Source of the DNA: Antedon bifida
Taxonomy: Eukaryota; Echinodermata; Crinoidea; Comatulida; Antedonidae
Length of the DNA stretch: 64,000 nucleotides
Direction: 5' to 3'
Assembly: GCA_963402885.1 (NCBI GenBank)
Contig: OY727098.1
Location: forward strand, 21,376,717 to 21,440,716
Below the pieces are notes generated by a model that saw only the letters and a list, made by a program, of their open reading frames with translations, did not search any database and was not told the DNA's origin. Of this stretch, positions 13,195-25,542 are shown in pieces. The translations under genes were made by a program, and so were the position numbers. Position 1 is the first letter of the stretch, and each line of letters starts with the position of its first letter.

Positions 13195-14049
13195 CACAGT
13201 GATGTCTGGTGATGTCATTTATTTAAACATTAAATGATTATGAATCTTAACCGAAATTATTCAGATTGGTTTACCAGCTGCATGCACTACTGTAGGCCGA
13301 AGTTATACGAATAATAAAAAAAAATCATTGGTCTGTCACACCAAAATCGGTCAGGCCCAAAATCAGTGTGTGGACCATTTATGGCTGCCAAAATCATTTA
13401 TGGCCGACAAAACCTGTCCGGCCGGACCAATTTTGGCCGGCCAAAAAATCGGTCCAAGCAGTAGGAAGGACTTTTTTGGCTCCAAATATGGTCCGGTCTT
13501 ACAAATATATGGTTAGCAAAATTAGTCATAATGTAATTCATTAAAAAAAGGCCGCAAATATTCCATTACAGTATTAGTTATTACTCATTGACATTCATTA
13601 GTTTAGGCATTATATTGAAAATGACAGGGTTTTATTTATAATTTATCATTTTAATATTACAAATTCAGCCTGTTTAAGTTTTTCTAAATATGTCCTAAGA
13701 AAGCCTATATTAATTAGCCCTAGGCCTATATAGGCTAGTAGTAGTATTAATTAAGTAGTCAAGTCGCCCCATACAAAGGAAGCTTAGTTTAGAGTAGGCT
13801 TAGCAGGGCTAGGACTAACCTGGCCTGATGATAGGCTTAAGTTAACTAGCTAGGCCTCTAGTCTAGGTGGTAGGCCCGGCCCAACTACCTACTAACTACT
13901 ACTCTAGCCGCTTTACCCTCTCTCTCTCTCTATTCTCTAGCCGGCCTAGTAGTACTAGTAGGCTAGATAGGATTGTTAATATTATAAAGCCTTACCAAAA
14001 TCAGATACTGTAATACAAATTCACAAAAATTTTCCTTTTGTGGTTACCT

Positions 14050-14105
14050 TGTATCCGGCCTGTCTTCTAGCCCTTTATCTATTTGTTTATTGACGACTCC
14101 CAACG
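14050..14105 (-). other. probable 5' non-coding leader exon of paralogue A
   Basis: On the minus strand a donor AAG|GTAACC lies at about 14049, upstream of the acceptor (12502) of the first coding exon. The 5' boundary is a guess; no TATA box was identified. Confidence 0.3.
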
Positions 14106-15184
14106 TAAAAAGAAGTAATAATAAAAAGTGTGGGCGTTTTTACGTAAGGCCTAAATTATTTGTAAACACAACATGCTCCTCTTCGAATCCGAGGTGTTTT
14201 TTGGAAACGTAATAAGTACACAACCATGGCCCAACTTATTGCATCATCAACAGCCAATGAAACGCCTTGGATTGGATTGGCATGGCAAGTCACAGAGTGC
14301 TGATCTTTCTATTATTGCCAGACGAATTCCCAAACATTATTATATATTAGGCCAGAATAAAATACACGTTGTTGTTATTATGATTGTACTAGAATATAAG
14401 TCACACGGTATATTGATTTTTTGAACGAGTTCTAACGCATAATATGAGGATTGACAAATATTTCTTCTTTTTCTCTTTCATGATTTAAACATGCTATTGA
14501 CAATGACATTTGAAAATAAATTGTACGATATTAGCATGAATAAATATTATTTTTGTCATTAAATAAGACCGTATAAATAACAACTCAAATAGATGAAATT
14601 AGTATAAATATAAACTGCAAACATCTTGATTTTTATTGGTACATGGAATTATCTAATTTTATAACTCCATGATTGGTATAGTGTTTGTTCAGCAAATTGC
14701 TACAGTGCGTGCGATCGGGGTTTTTTTTTCTGCGTATTAAATTGGCCCTCCGGCATTATAATTATAATTTAATAAATTAAGATTGTAGGCCTATATGTTA
14801 AACCCCGAGTTCTTTCCCAAATATTTGTTTTCATAACATGCGCAATACTAAATTGTATATTTAAGTCAATGACCGCCATAGATGATCAGGTGTGACAAAA
14901 ATATTTGAATTAAAGAAAAATCCTGGAGACCCACATCATCTTAAGAAAGGAACGATACTTAAAATCTAAACTTTACTCCGAGCTGCTTGAACTTAGTATA
15001 AACGTTTACACCAAACCAAGACCTTTTATAACATTAAAAACTAAAGCTAACTCTGTGAGGCGTTTTATTAGTTAATTAATATCCATTTGTCCATGGTTAA
15101 ATTAAGAAGTTGTAAACAAGAAATAACAAATACAGAACATTAGCTAATGTTGAAAAACACAGACTTAATATGCTTGGTCACATT

Positions 15185-15510
15185 TTAAAGATGTATTGTT
15201 CCTCTGAATGAATAATTCTGAAAACATTTTTTGTTGAATATTCCATTTTAATGTAACATAATAGTTATCCACTTTGACCAAAAATTGGATCGAAAAAAAT
15301 GTATTTACCTGAAAAAAATGTAATTTTAATAGCAAAAAAATTGGCTGAATTTAACCATTTATTTTGTCATTTTATAAGTGAAAACATTATTTTTTTTATT
15401 TTTTTGTCTATGGAAGTGATTAACTTTATTAAACCTACAAAATAACATATTCAAAGTCTGATTTAATTAATCTTCATTTTTCATGTTTTTTGGGGACAAT
15501 ACATCTTTAA
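15185..15510. mobile_element. MITE with TTAA ends, family M3
   Basis: 326 bp bounded by TTAAAGATGTATTGT and its complement ACAATACATCTTTAA. AT-rich and non-coding. Parts of the interior (TTGACCAAAAATTGGATCGAAA, TTTACCTGAAAAAA) recur in inverse orientation near 43510-43560, indicating a dispersed family. Confidence 0.7.
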
Positions 15511-15844
15511 GGCTTGATAAAAATTCTCCACCACTGACGCTTTGAATTTTGCATTTAGAAGCTCTAAAATATTTTTAGTCAGTCATCAAATGTGTCTTTT
15601 CAAAACTGTAATTAACGACTTATCTAACCGTGGCCTTATTACAAATGATTTCAATAAACTGAGAGAAACTTCAGCAAATCGTGCAAAATGGTCAAATTTA
15701 TTTTAATTACTGTAGGCTATTATTATACTTGTTTATGCAAGAAAGACATTACTAATTATTTATAAGAGAGATTATTTATTTTTCATTAGCCTATGAAATG
15801 TTACATTTTTTTATGATACGATTACAGAACATCAGAAATGCGAC

Positions 15845-16110
15845 TCGATACGATACGATAAAACTTTATTGTCACAACGGCAAAAATATACAGTTATGAG
15901 ATATGGGTCCTAAGGTACACTCGAGTTAGTATGAATATAACATAAATTAAAAGACTAAAATAAATAAATAACTAAACTAATAAACACGGAAATGTAACAG
16001 AAACATGAGTAATAAGCGGACTAGCGTTTGAAATCTCTATTATACAACCTGATAGCTGATGGAAATTTGCGTTTCTAAATCTGTTTGTTTGACCGCTCGA
16101 CTTTTTGACA
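15845..16110 (-). repeat. retroposon 3' end with (ATCGT)n tail
   Basis: Read on the minus strand this ends GTGACAATAAAGTTTTATCG followed by repeated TATCG, an AATAAA-type signal plus pentamer tail typical of non-LTR elements. No protein remnant recognised. Confidence 0.5.
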
Positions 16111-16699
16111 TAACACTTTTAAATTATTGATCATTCTCATCAAATGATGTTTTTTTATTGATATTATTAATAATTTAAGAAATTGTGATTTATTATCAAT
16201 GATTTTGTTTAACAATCAGTAGTAAACATATTGTGTAACGTAAAGTTAGTTTGAAATGTCCTATAACCATTGAATATGCCTAAACTAAACTATCTGTACA
16301 AGGCGTTACTCCCTGCCGTGTGACCCACATACCCACAACATCCTAGTAATAACAAACACTCTAATCCCAGCCACCGAAATCAAACAAATTCTATAGGCCT
16401 TCCTACACACCATTCGTAGAGGAGGAAGACAAGATAGTTTTTTGACAATAACATTGTTTATTGAATAGGTCTTACTCTGTCTGCATACATCTCATAGACT
16501 CTCTTCTCCCAGACGTTCTTTGGGGTTTGCGCAAGCCCAGTCCCACATACCCATATTTTCAGTCGTAGAAGCTTTGTTTCCGCGCAAAAGAACCATTTCC
16601 GCTACACAATTATACCTCGTTTGTGTGTGACGTTTTCACATCCGTGTTGGTGATATCGATCGACTCTCCGCGCTCTCTCCCCATCCCCCCACCCCTTTC

Positions 16700-16825
16700 C
16701 CATGGAAAGTGTGGTGGCGGTATACTCTTCATTGTTTCTGCATTGTTTATTATTAATTGTACCACCATTCTGTTGATTGATCATACTTTTTTGGCCTAGT
16801 ATTATTGAATTTGGCAATTTAATAT
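16700..16825 (+). other. probable 5' non-coding leader exon of paralogue B
   Basis: A strong donor (ATAT|GTAAGTATGG) at 16826 precedes the acceptor TTTCTAG at 17226, which opens the first coding exon with a 12-nt leader. The region just upstream (16600-16710) is unusually CpG- and C/T-rich (GATATCGATCGACTC, CCCCATCCCCCCACCCC) and could be the promoter. The 5' boundary is unknown. Confidence 0.4.
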
Positions 16826-17238
16826 GTAAGTATGGAGTATTATATATCAGAAATACTGTAGGCTTAACTACCCAACCACCCTTTTCAATGTACCATTAGT
16901 ATAATATACAGTACCAGTGAGTGGTATTGTAACAAGATTCTTTCCCTGATATTTATATACAGTGTACTAAGTTGGAATTTACATGCATGAATCTACTGTA
17001 TTGTGAAATAGCTCTATTTCCTCAATATATTAAAACTAAAGTCACATGTCTGATAGAGTCAGATGGATGGTTGATGGTATGGTGTTATTGTTGCATTATA
17101 TGTTGTGTCTTTTTTTGACTTATCTATATAATAGTTTTATTTTTTTATAACTTGCAGGAAAGAATAGATTTTTTTTTATACTCATCAGAAATAGTGACCA
17201 TAAAGTTTTGTATTTTTTATTTCTAGCTCGATTAAAAA

Positions 17239-20200
17239 ATGAATTCTCAACCAACCGTTTGTGTCGCTCAACCTTATTATGGCCATCAAAATCAGCGCAA
17301 ATGTTGTCCACTTCAGTGCTCCAAAAAAGCACAGTTGGTTTTTGGAATTCTCATGATATTGACAGCAGTTACTTCTATTGCATTTGGCATTACTTCTCTT
17401 ATTTTGCCATCATACTATTATGGATTCTTTGGTAGTGGACTGTGGGGTGGGGCAGTAAGTATGGACTTCATTATCTAAATTTGTTAACTAGATTTACAAA
17501 CATCACCAGTAGGTGATATTCACATCACCAGCAGTAGGTTTCTTGTGAACGATAGGGCTTTTTAAGTTTTAAACAATCTTACAGTATTTTCAATTCTACA
17601 GTAAAACTCTTCATTAGGAGACCTATTCAGCAGAAACCTCTATAAGGCCGCTGGAAATACATTACATGGTTCTCGTCAGCACTTATCAAAAATTGTCAAC
17701 GTTCATCTTTCATCACAGTATTTTAATTAAGTGAAATAAACCTTGAATGCAATAATGCCGTAGGCAGAGAGGTAGCTGGGCACGACGATCGATCGCGAAA
17801 TGTACGAGAGCAGCAGACCAAAAAAAAACTTGGTAGACCTCGTTCTGATGATACTAAGGTATGGATATCGTGTGTGGATACGACAAACACACGCTCACCG
17901 CGCGCACGCCCGGACAAGAATAGACTCAAAATACAGATTGATGTCGGTCCGCGGCGATTCATATACACACATTATGTTGGGAAATCGTGCGATCACACAA
18001 TGGTTTGAGCGTTCACGATCGACGGGAGGTGAGTCGGATTTTCATTAAAGAAAATATAACAAAATTTGTACTTTTCCCATATTTACCCCTATTTTTTCTT
18101 AACAAATACACAAAGATGAAAGATGAACTTTTTTGGTGCGGGGCCTAAAATCGCGAGCGGGCGGTGACGAGAACCATGTAATGTATTTCCAGCGGCCTAA
18201 AGGAACATTTACCTGTGAAACAAATCACTATAGACTGTTTACAAAGTTATTTTACTACAGTTCAGTATAGTATTAGTAGGGTTACTGCAAATAATTTTGG
18301 AATTTGTCCTTGCCTATAAATTTTTGCTCAAAAAAATAAAATATGCAAAAAACAGAAATGTGTCATAATGAGGAATTTTTTAAAGAATTGTCCATAGTTT
18401 AGTCAGTGACTGAAGAACATACTAACTTTATTTTCCAGATTGTCTTGACAGCTGGAATTTTGTGTCTGTGTTCTAGTAAAACCAACAACAAATGTGTTGT
18501 AAGTATTATTTTGTCATTAATTTTTTTACAATGCTGTTTACTTAATTTTAGAGATGAACTGCATTGAGACATGTAACTTTTAATACCATCCTACCAACTC
18601 AATATGTACATTTCAATTTAATTCAATTATTTTTTACTTCATCAAGCACTCTGGCTCGAAATTTGTATTTCTTGTCACATATAAAAAACATAATCAGGCG
18701 CGGATTTGGGCGGGGGATAAACAGAGGCTTTTTAAAATAAAATAATGACTATTTTTATTTTTCTGCAACCTGACGGATCGTTTATATCATTTATGAAATA
18801 TTTAGCCCCCCACCCCCCTAATCTATAATGCTGTATCTGCCCCTGATAATAACATATGATAAAAATGGGTAAAAACAGACTCAAAAGGGTAAAATACAAA
18901 TGACATCACATCATACCATGATGCAAACATTTACAGGTTGCTTATATTTTTTGCTTTAATTTCATTTATATTGAAAAGTGAAACTAGTTGAATCACATTT
19001 GCAGTATTCCAGAGCACTAATTGCCCTTTACTGTAGTGTGCATCATATATTGAAGTTATTCATCAGATGCCAAGATAGGACAGGACGATCGGACGATTTC
19101 AACAATGTAGATTGTTTGTGAAACTAGTGATTAGAATATAGTTTATGCGAAACAAAAACTCAGAAGCAACTAATTATATACAAAACAAAGGAATATTTAT
19201 TTATCTATAGTTATCTGTCGTCTACTTATTGTTGACATTCATTACTTTATCTGGAGCTTATTATTAATTACTACTACTAGATTATGAAGTTGGATTAAAT
19301 AACTGTTTACTCGTTTAAATATTATTAACGGAAAATATAAAGACATACGCAACATTGCAACCCTTATACATCAACTGCTAATCAGATACTCCCTAAAATA
19401 ATTACAAACAAAACACTAACAGTATGCCGTTCATTCAGAAAAAGTAAACTACTAGTTATAACCTTATGTAGCTATCCAAAATAATTATTTCTCTTATAAT
19501 CGGATTGGCCACACTGTTAAAATACTGACACTGTACATGCTGTTCTGTATTTTAATTTTAACTATTTTAATTCTATTTTATCAAAGTATTATTCAAAGTA
19601 TTTTATCTTTTAGCATTGGATGTTTTTATGGTAACTTTACTGAAAATGATAAGAAAAATATTGAGAGACCACGTAAAATTGCACAACGTATTATTAAAGC
19701 TGATCTAACGCCTTGTTCATTTATCTATGAAAAGAGTATTTAAAAAAAAGTAACAATATTATGAAAGACCCCACTCATCCGTTACATTACTGTTATAACT
19801 TAAATAGATCAGGTATTAGGCTACGACCTCCAAGAGCAAATCTTTGTAGAACTAGAAAATCCTTCGTTGTAAATAGCATTCATATTTTTAATTCTAATGT
19901 AAGACGATAATGCAATTTTTAAATAGTTTTACAGTATTTTTAACTTTTTATCTTGTATTTTTAATCTGTTATAATACTGCACGTTTTAAATTGTTGCAAT
20001 ATTGTTGTTTTAATCTACCAAGCAAAGTGAATTTCCATTTTTATGGACAAATAAAATTTCTTGAATCTTGAATCTGTATGTTGATAATACCATAGAGGTG
20101 AATAGAACTATTAAACTGCAATAAAGTAAGAGAACACTTTCAGTCTCTCACACTGTCCACTTTGAAAAATTGATCAACATTCACATTGCACTTCAGAGCA

Positions 20201-23200
20201 GCATTTGTTGCCAGTTACAATGTTTAAACCTGGTCAACTTTAAGTCTAGTATGTTTAATCATGCAGGTATTTATACCTCCATGGTTAAATTGTTTCAAAT
20301 TGTTTTTTCAGGCTGTCAGTGCTCTTGTGATGAACATTATCTCAATCTTGGTGGCTATTGATCAGATGACATTGATGAGTATAGCGGCTGGAAGTGAGTA
20401 CGGCGATAATTATTATCAAGACCGTTGTCACTGGACATATTCGTCGCAGTACGATTACTATGCAGACTGTGTATGTATTTTTTAAACATTTGTAAATCCT
20501 TGAATCCAAAAAAATCAGCTGTGTGAGATCAACGATACAAATTAAAGCCATAATGGCTTATTGTAATCTCCACACACAATCAAATGTTTTATTATAATTT
20601 ATAATAAAATGTAAATACAGTGTAATATGTTGTGTGAAATAAAACTGTAACTGAATTATTAAACTATATCTGTTATGAAAGTAGGACGACCACAGTACGT
20701 CCGTATTTATAAACGTTTCCCCAAATAAGTTTTGATGCAAATTCAACAAGATATAGGTTAACAAACACAAGTAGACTCTTTATTGTCGTCTTTCGGGAAA
20801 ACTAAGGGCGCGTTTATACAACACGCTATTACCAAAATATTCAACACGCCTACGAGAAGTGTGTTGTATAACACCGAAGAGATTCCGTGTAATGAGATTT
20901 TAATTGCAAAAAAGGCTACTTGGCTGAATCCTAAAATTTGGTGGATTCCCGGTTGCTGTTGGCGTGTTGGAAGTGTCCTCAGGGTATTGTTTTGACCTCT
21001 CGTTAAATATAAGTATGTGCTGTGAAAATGTTGACAAAATCTAGTAGATAATTGTGCTTTTTTTGCATATTTTAACTGATTTAGCACTTAACATTAACGC
21101 TAATTAATGTTGGCATAATTTGGCAAAATGTAGCATAGTTTTATCCTAATTCTAAAACATTTTTTTTTAAATTTCAAAAGCAGATTTAAAAAATCAATAA
21201 CTGAATAAACTAAATTTTAAACGAAATCATCCGTTTTATTAAAATCCTTAATAAACTAATATTAATTCATAATGCTGTGAGTATATATACAACTTAGGAT
21301 TATGAACTATGGTATAACACGGTATTACGATTTAATGTATAACTGCAAGGTTTTTGTGGGGTTGACCTCGGCCCATGCAACATGCTAAAAATTAAAGACG
21401 TGTTCAAATTTAGGGTGTTGTATAAACACAGCCTTAGTGGTACGACCGCCTTGCATTTAAACAATTAGGCCTACGTGTTGCCTGTTACAGTCTTGTTTAT
21501 GCACACCTCATACATTATACGAAGTGGATATCTTCACAAATTCTATTAGTAGGCCTTAGCTTTTTTCCATTGATGTACTGTAATAAGTTGGGCTCTATAA
21601 TACGGTACCAAAAGCTTAAATGAAGGTTTTTTTTTAATCCTTACTTACTTTCGTTTGGTCCATCAGAAATGAAGTTACTTGCTCATTTTTAGTCATTTTG
21701 TCTTTTTTAGGAGGCAGAAGTAGCTATAGATGCAGTGCTAATTGCTATTGGTGCTGTTGAACTTGGACTTGCAATCACTTGTGTCTGTCTGTTGTCTGTA
21801 TCTGTTTGCTGTTCAGGCACCAGGCAAACAATTGGGGTAATAACGTTTTTCCTTATATTTGACCAACCTGAAATATGTACTGAGCTTTCAACCCTCGACC
21901 TACAAAAGGGACTTTACGAAACACGACTGGAAGCCACAGGATGGTGCTCATGAATAATTTATGCATGAGCTTTAACTAAGTGGGCTGAGCTTAGCGTGAA
22001 ATTCCGTCGTCTTAACTTTTTGAGGACGATAAATTTGCCATTTTCTCGTTAACAGAGAACGACTAGAAATAATGTACACATAACCTTAAATATATAGTTC
22101 GAAATACACTTAAACGTGAACATTTCAAAACTCTAAACAAAATTTAATTGTTTAATGAAATAAAATTTTTATTTGGTTAAAATGGCTGTATTAAAAGCGG
22201 CGTTTGAATGCGAGGCTCCTAACTAGGAAGGCTAGGCCTATGCTGACGATATAGTATATGTTCACATACTAATAGTGATGTTTTTTGTTTCAGGTGATCC
22301 AGCAGCCTTTGTTACTGCACCATGGAGGTTCCAGTGGTGCCCCAACCCCAGGTACTAAACATGGTCTTTATTCTTACTTCTTACTTGAATCTTCGGGCTC
22401 CTGATTAAGGCAAATGCCTTTTAAACGCCCTCCATTTCTTCTGTATTTATCTAGAATTGGTAGAAAATTTATCTCCCATTGCTCTGTCTTTGTTTAGTTG
22501 ATCCTTGAATGCATTAATGTTTTCTGCTTGTACTGTAGTGTGGTATAGATTGTTCCATGTGTTGACGATTCTACTTGAAAAGGAGTGGCTTCTGATTTTC
22601 AGTCGGGCTCTTGGCTTTCTTAATTTGAATTGATGGCCCCTTGTTCTACTGTCCTCTCTAAAATCAAAAAAGGTTTCGGCTTCAATATCATCCAAGCCCT
22701 TGATAATTTTAAACACTTGTATAATGTCCCCTCTCCTTCTTCTGTAATTATTACAGATAGCACAAATTACAAATTTTGCAATGACAAGCACTCACATTTG
22801 GTACAAGTGCTTTACTTACTTGAATGTAATAGGTTACTTATTCTACTGTGTACTGTATGTGTTCGTTTTCACTTGCCAATTACTGAAATGACAGTTTTGA
22901 ACTTTCTAAAATAAGGGATAGTGATGTAATGCGTGCATGTTACTGTATGCTACAAAGTGCAAATCTTGTTAGAATTGTTTATGACCTACCAATACGTTTT
23001 ACTTTAATTGAATTCCTGAAAATGATAATAAAAGGTATCATTTTTCGACACGGGTGATACAGTATTACTATTTACCGGATATACCTACAATAAAAAAAAC
23101 ATCACCAATAAATGTTGCATAAAGCTAGTTCAATTCATTTTTTTTACTGGCATTTAATGACAAGTTGTTCTCTTTTGCAGTTTTCCCTCCACAAACTCAC

Positions 23201-23488
23201 TTTGTTACACCATCTGGTCAAATGTATGTTCACCAGCCACCGCGAATGCAACAATATGCCGCTTCTCAGTCACAGCAGCTACCAACTGGTAATCAGCAAC
23301 AGTATCCAGTAGCCAGCAATCCTCAGGGAAAACCCTTTGATCAGCAGTCTGGTCAGCCTACCGGTGCTGCTCCACCTCCTCAACAGTACCAAGCAGATCA
23401 TCTACTTCAACAGAACCCTGCTGGCGGGGAAGCTAGACAGGAGGGAATTAACCCTCACTTTCTGCCACCTTATAGTGAAAATAACTAA
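17239..23488 (+). CDS. MS4A/CD20-like four-transmembrane protein, paralogue B
   Basis: Six coding exons: 17239-17454, 18439-18498, 20312-20470, 21711-21836, 22294-22351 and 23181-23488 (stop TAA), in frame to about 308 residues. Exon sizes and phases parallel paralogue A one for one. The N-terminus is Cys-rich (RKCCPLQCSKK). TM1 ~36-58, TM2 ~66-84 (LWGGAIVLTAGILCLC), then the SSKTNNKC turn, TM3 ~92-116 (VAIDQMTLMS, matching FSIDQILWMS in A) and TM4 ~148-176. The extracellular loop between TM3 and TM4 has two Cys and several Tyr. The tail is about 120 residues of Gln/Pro and ends FLPPYSENN, an LPxY-type WW-domain ligand where A has PPxY. The introns carry two MITEs and two LINE fragments. Assignment to MS4A rests on topology and the TM2 motif; ligand and function are unknown. 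Confidence 0.85.
17645..18198. mobile_element. DNA transposon / MITE, 554 bp with 34-bp terminal inverted repeats
   Basis: The left end AGGCCGCTGGAAATACAT... (17645-17678) and the right end (18165-18198) are perfect 34-bp inverted repeats. The interior is GC- and CpG-rich (GCGCACGCCCGG, GATCGATCGCG) unlike the host intron. It has no transposase; the reading frames seen in it are chance. Located in the first coding intron of paralogue B. Confidence 0.9.
19570..20075 (+). pseudogene. non-LTR retrotransposon (LINE) ORF2 3' fragment
   Basis: Translated fragments resemble the C-terminus of LINE reverse transcriptases: SIIQSILSFSIGCFYGN, then NIERPRKIAQRII, then after an in-frame stop HPLHYCYNLNRSGIRLRPP and RKSFVVNSIHIFNSNVRR. 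The order and spacing (FxGN, K-IAxxII, HPLxxxxxxxxSGxRxRxP, R-SFxxxxIxxxN) are characteristic. The 3' end has a polyadenylation-like ATAAAATTTC followed by TTGAATCTTGAATC, a heptamer tail. 5'-truncated and broken; same strand as the host gene, in the intron after the second coding exon of paralogue B. Confidence 0.7.
20802..21437. mobile_element. DNA transposon / MITE, 636 bp
   Basis: The ends are inverted repeats of about 22 bp: left CTAAGGGCGCGTTTATACAA, right complement of CTAAGGCTGTGTTTATACAA. No transposase; the antisense reading frame over this stretch is not a gene. Located in the intron between the third and fourth coding exons of paralogue B. The target-site duplication was not clear. 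Confidence 0.75.
22447..22790 (-). pseudogene. LINE (CR1/jockey-type) reverse-transcriptase C-terminal fragment
   Basis: An antisense open frame contains RRRGDIIQVFKIIKGLDDI, RGHQFKLRKPRARLKIRSHS and FSSRIVNTWNNL, then AENINAFKDQLNK. This is the classic tail after the reverse-transcriptase domain (RxGDLIxxFKIxxGxD ... HxxKLxKPRxRLxxRxxFFSxRVxxxWNxLP ... SxNxFKxxLD). It is 5'-truncated, inserted antisense in an intron of paralogue B, and not a host gene. Confidence 0.75.
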
Positions 23489-24323
23489 ACTGTTTTGGTT
23501 TAAATACCATACCGTATATGCTCTGTTTTATTAGCTTACTTACATTTAGTTTCCATTTTGTCATGCTTGTTATGTAATAGATGTACATACTTAGCATGCA
23601 CTATAGGTAGAGTATTCAAAAATGAATTGCAGTTGGACATGCTTTTTGTCATATATACCAGTACACTACTTGATATACAAATTATAGATAATCTTATACA
23701 CAGGCATATACTGTATCACATATCAGCTTACCCAGAAAAATCCAGTAACCAAACTTTCAACCATTTACCATAATAGGCATATTCGGCTGGTCAATCGCAA
23801 ACACCTTCCAGTGATATATGCATATAAACAGTGAGTTTGACGATCTGTTATCTGTTGAGTTCAGTTGAATATGCTTAATGGGTTCGAATTTCTGATTTTA
23901 GAAACTAGTTGAAATGTTAAAAAATTAGTGTTAATTTGAAGGTGAATATATTACAGGAACTTTTATATAAATGTTACTTAAAAAAAATAATAAGATTATA
24001 TTTTACTCAGACAAGATGATAGTGTTTAGTGATTTAGTGTAGATATTTTTTATTACCTTTGATTGGGTATTTTAACATGCTTTATAAAATGCAACATGTT
24101 TCACTGGTCACCATATACTGTACATCTTATTTCAGTAGTATTTGCACATTTTTGATTGGATATAAAATAAATAAATCACTGCTGTCCTAAATAAAACAAT
24201 AATATAACAGAATTGTGTAGATATAATTGTTGACCAGTTGAGAATGTTGCTTAAAACCTATTTTAAATAGTATTTGTAATGGTAAAAATGTGTTTGTTTT
24301 TGTGTAGTGTACAACACTTGATT

Positions 24324-24329
24324 AATAAA
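24324..24329 (+). promoter_or_regulatory. candidate polyadenylation signal
   Basis: AATAAA about 835 nt after the paralogue B stop, in GATTAATAAAGCTTATCC. Weak evidence, position only. Confidence 0.3.
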
Positions 24330-24334
24330 GCTTA

Positions 24335-25542
24335 TCCATTTTTAGCATTCATAAATTTTCTTTTTAAGTTTCTTATAAATACAGTATAGTATATAAAATA
24401 TCTGATTTCTTCTTCTATTATGATGTTTGGTTGCAGACGACTTGTTCTCCATTGTTCAGAGCTCCCTGTCAATGTATGCATTGTTGAGCTAATGACGATT
24501 GCTTTTATAATATTTAAAACCATGGACCTAAATTAGGTTATGTAGGTCCATGATTTTGAACCGAAGAAATCTTATTTTTATACCTCCCTGATTTACCGTT
24601 TGAATTTAACCCCCAAAAATGACAATTACGACTAGTCTACATGGTATTCAGGGAAGAGTGAAATTGCACTCTCCTCTGATGGGCCTACCTCATTATAATA
24701 TGACAAAATAGGCACAATTCAGCACATATAACTTATTTTCAAGTCGTCGGTTTGTTTTTGTTTTTTTGTGGTGTTTAGTAGATGTTCATAAAACGCCCTC
24801 TAGCAAGCCTATACCGGCCGTTTGTAGAAAAAAACGCCTTTTTTGTAGTCTGTGGTCATTTATTTTAGAAATGCATCATTTTGAAATGACTGAACCTTGA
24901 TAATCCACAAAATGATTATAGGCCGGGCTACTAGTCTGGGTTCCAGACGGAGGTTTGACTAATAATTAGTAAAAAGAAAAATATTTTGGCACATATGGCG
25001 TTTCATATGTATACTAGTTGAGCTTGTAAACTTAGACAAAAATCGAAATAAAACAAAATGAATAAAAAAAGACAATAAATGCAGACTTGGGGCAAGTCCA
25101 TAGGGCTAATTCAGTCTTTCTTACGATTATGTGTTTTAATATTAGAATATTAGAGCGGTTACACTTTTTCTTATAAATTGAAAGAAATGCGTCGATCCTA
25201 ATGCATCTTGCATTAACAAGAAACAAAATGAGTGTTTAGACGTCAAAATCTCACATATTTTTACATTTTACTATTCACATAAAGACTATATTAAATCATG
25301 GTTTACCTCCATGCTATTATAATGTAAACTTTACGAATTTGTTTTCATCGGAGAGTGATGTACCGTAGTTTTCTACTAAGCCTATGAATGATGGCAATAT
25401 GCTTTGAATTAGGGACCGTCTTATCAATTTGAGAAACTCTCGTAACTCGCTCATTTTGATTATAAATTCAGCCAGGGAAGTTTTATATTGTTCAATTATT
25501 TTCAATTTATCAGCTAGTAAGGTCATCTTTTGATATATTGAC
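24335..25542. other. intergenic
   Basis: AT-rich, no recognised exons or repeats, between paralogue B and the transposase gene. Any left terminus of the Harbinger element should lie here; I could not identify one. Confidence 0.4.

Larger units (their letters stand above)
14110..16690. other. intergenic region between the divergent four-TM genes
   Basis: AT-rich, no exons. It contains the TTAA-ended MITE at 15185-15510 and a reverse-oriented retroposon tail at 15845-16110. Any shared control sequence for the divergent pair would lie here, but I see no specific motif. Confidence 0.5.

Noticed and set aside
17800-18048. ORFs on both strands
   Set aside because: They lie within the 554-bp MITE. 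The overlapping frames arise from GC-rich transposon sequence.
20758-21087. 109-residue minus-strand ORF
   Set aside because: It lies across the left end of the 20802-21437 MITE; low complexity and no domain.
23881-23892. GGTTCGAATTTC, a tRNA B-box-like word
   Set aside because: No A box at the right distance and no cloverleaf; coincidence.
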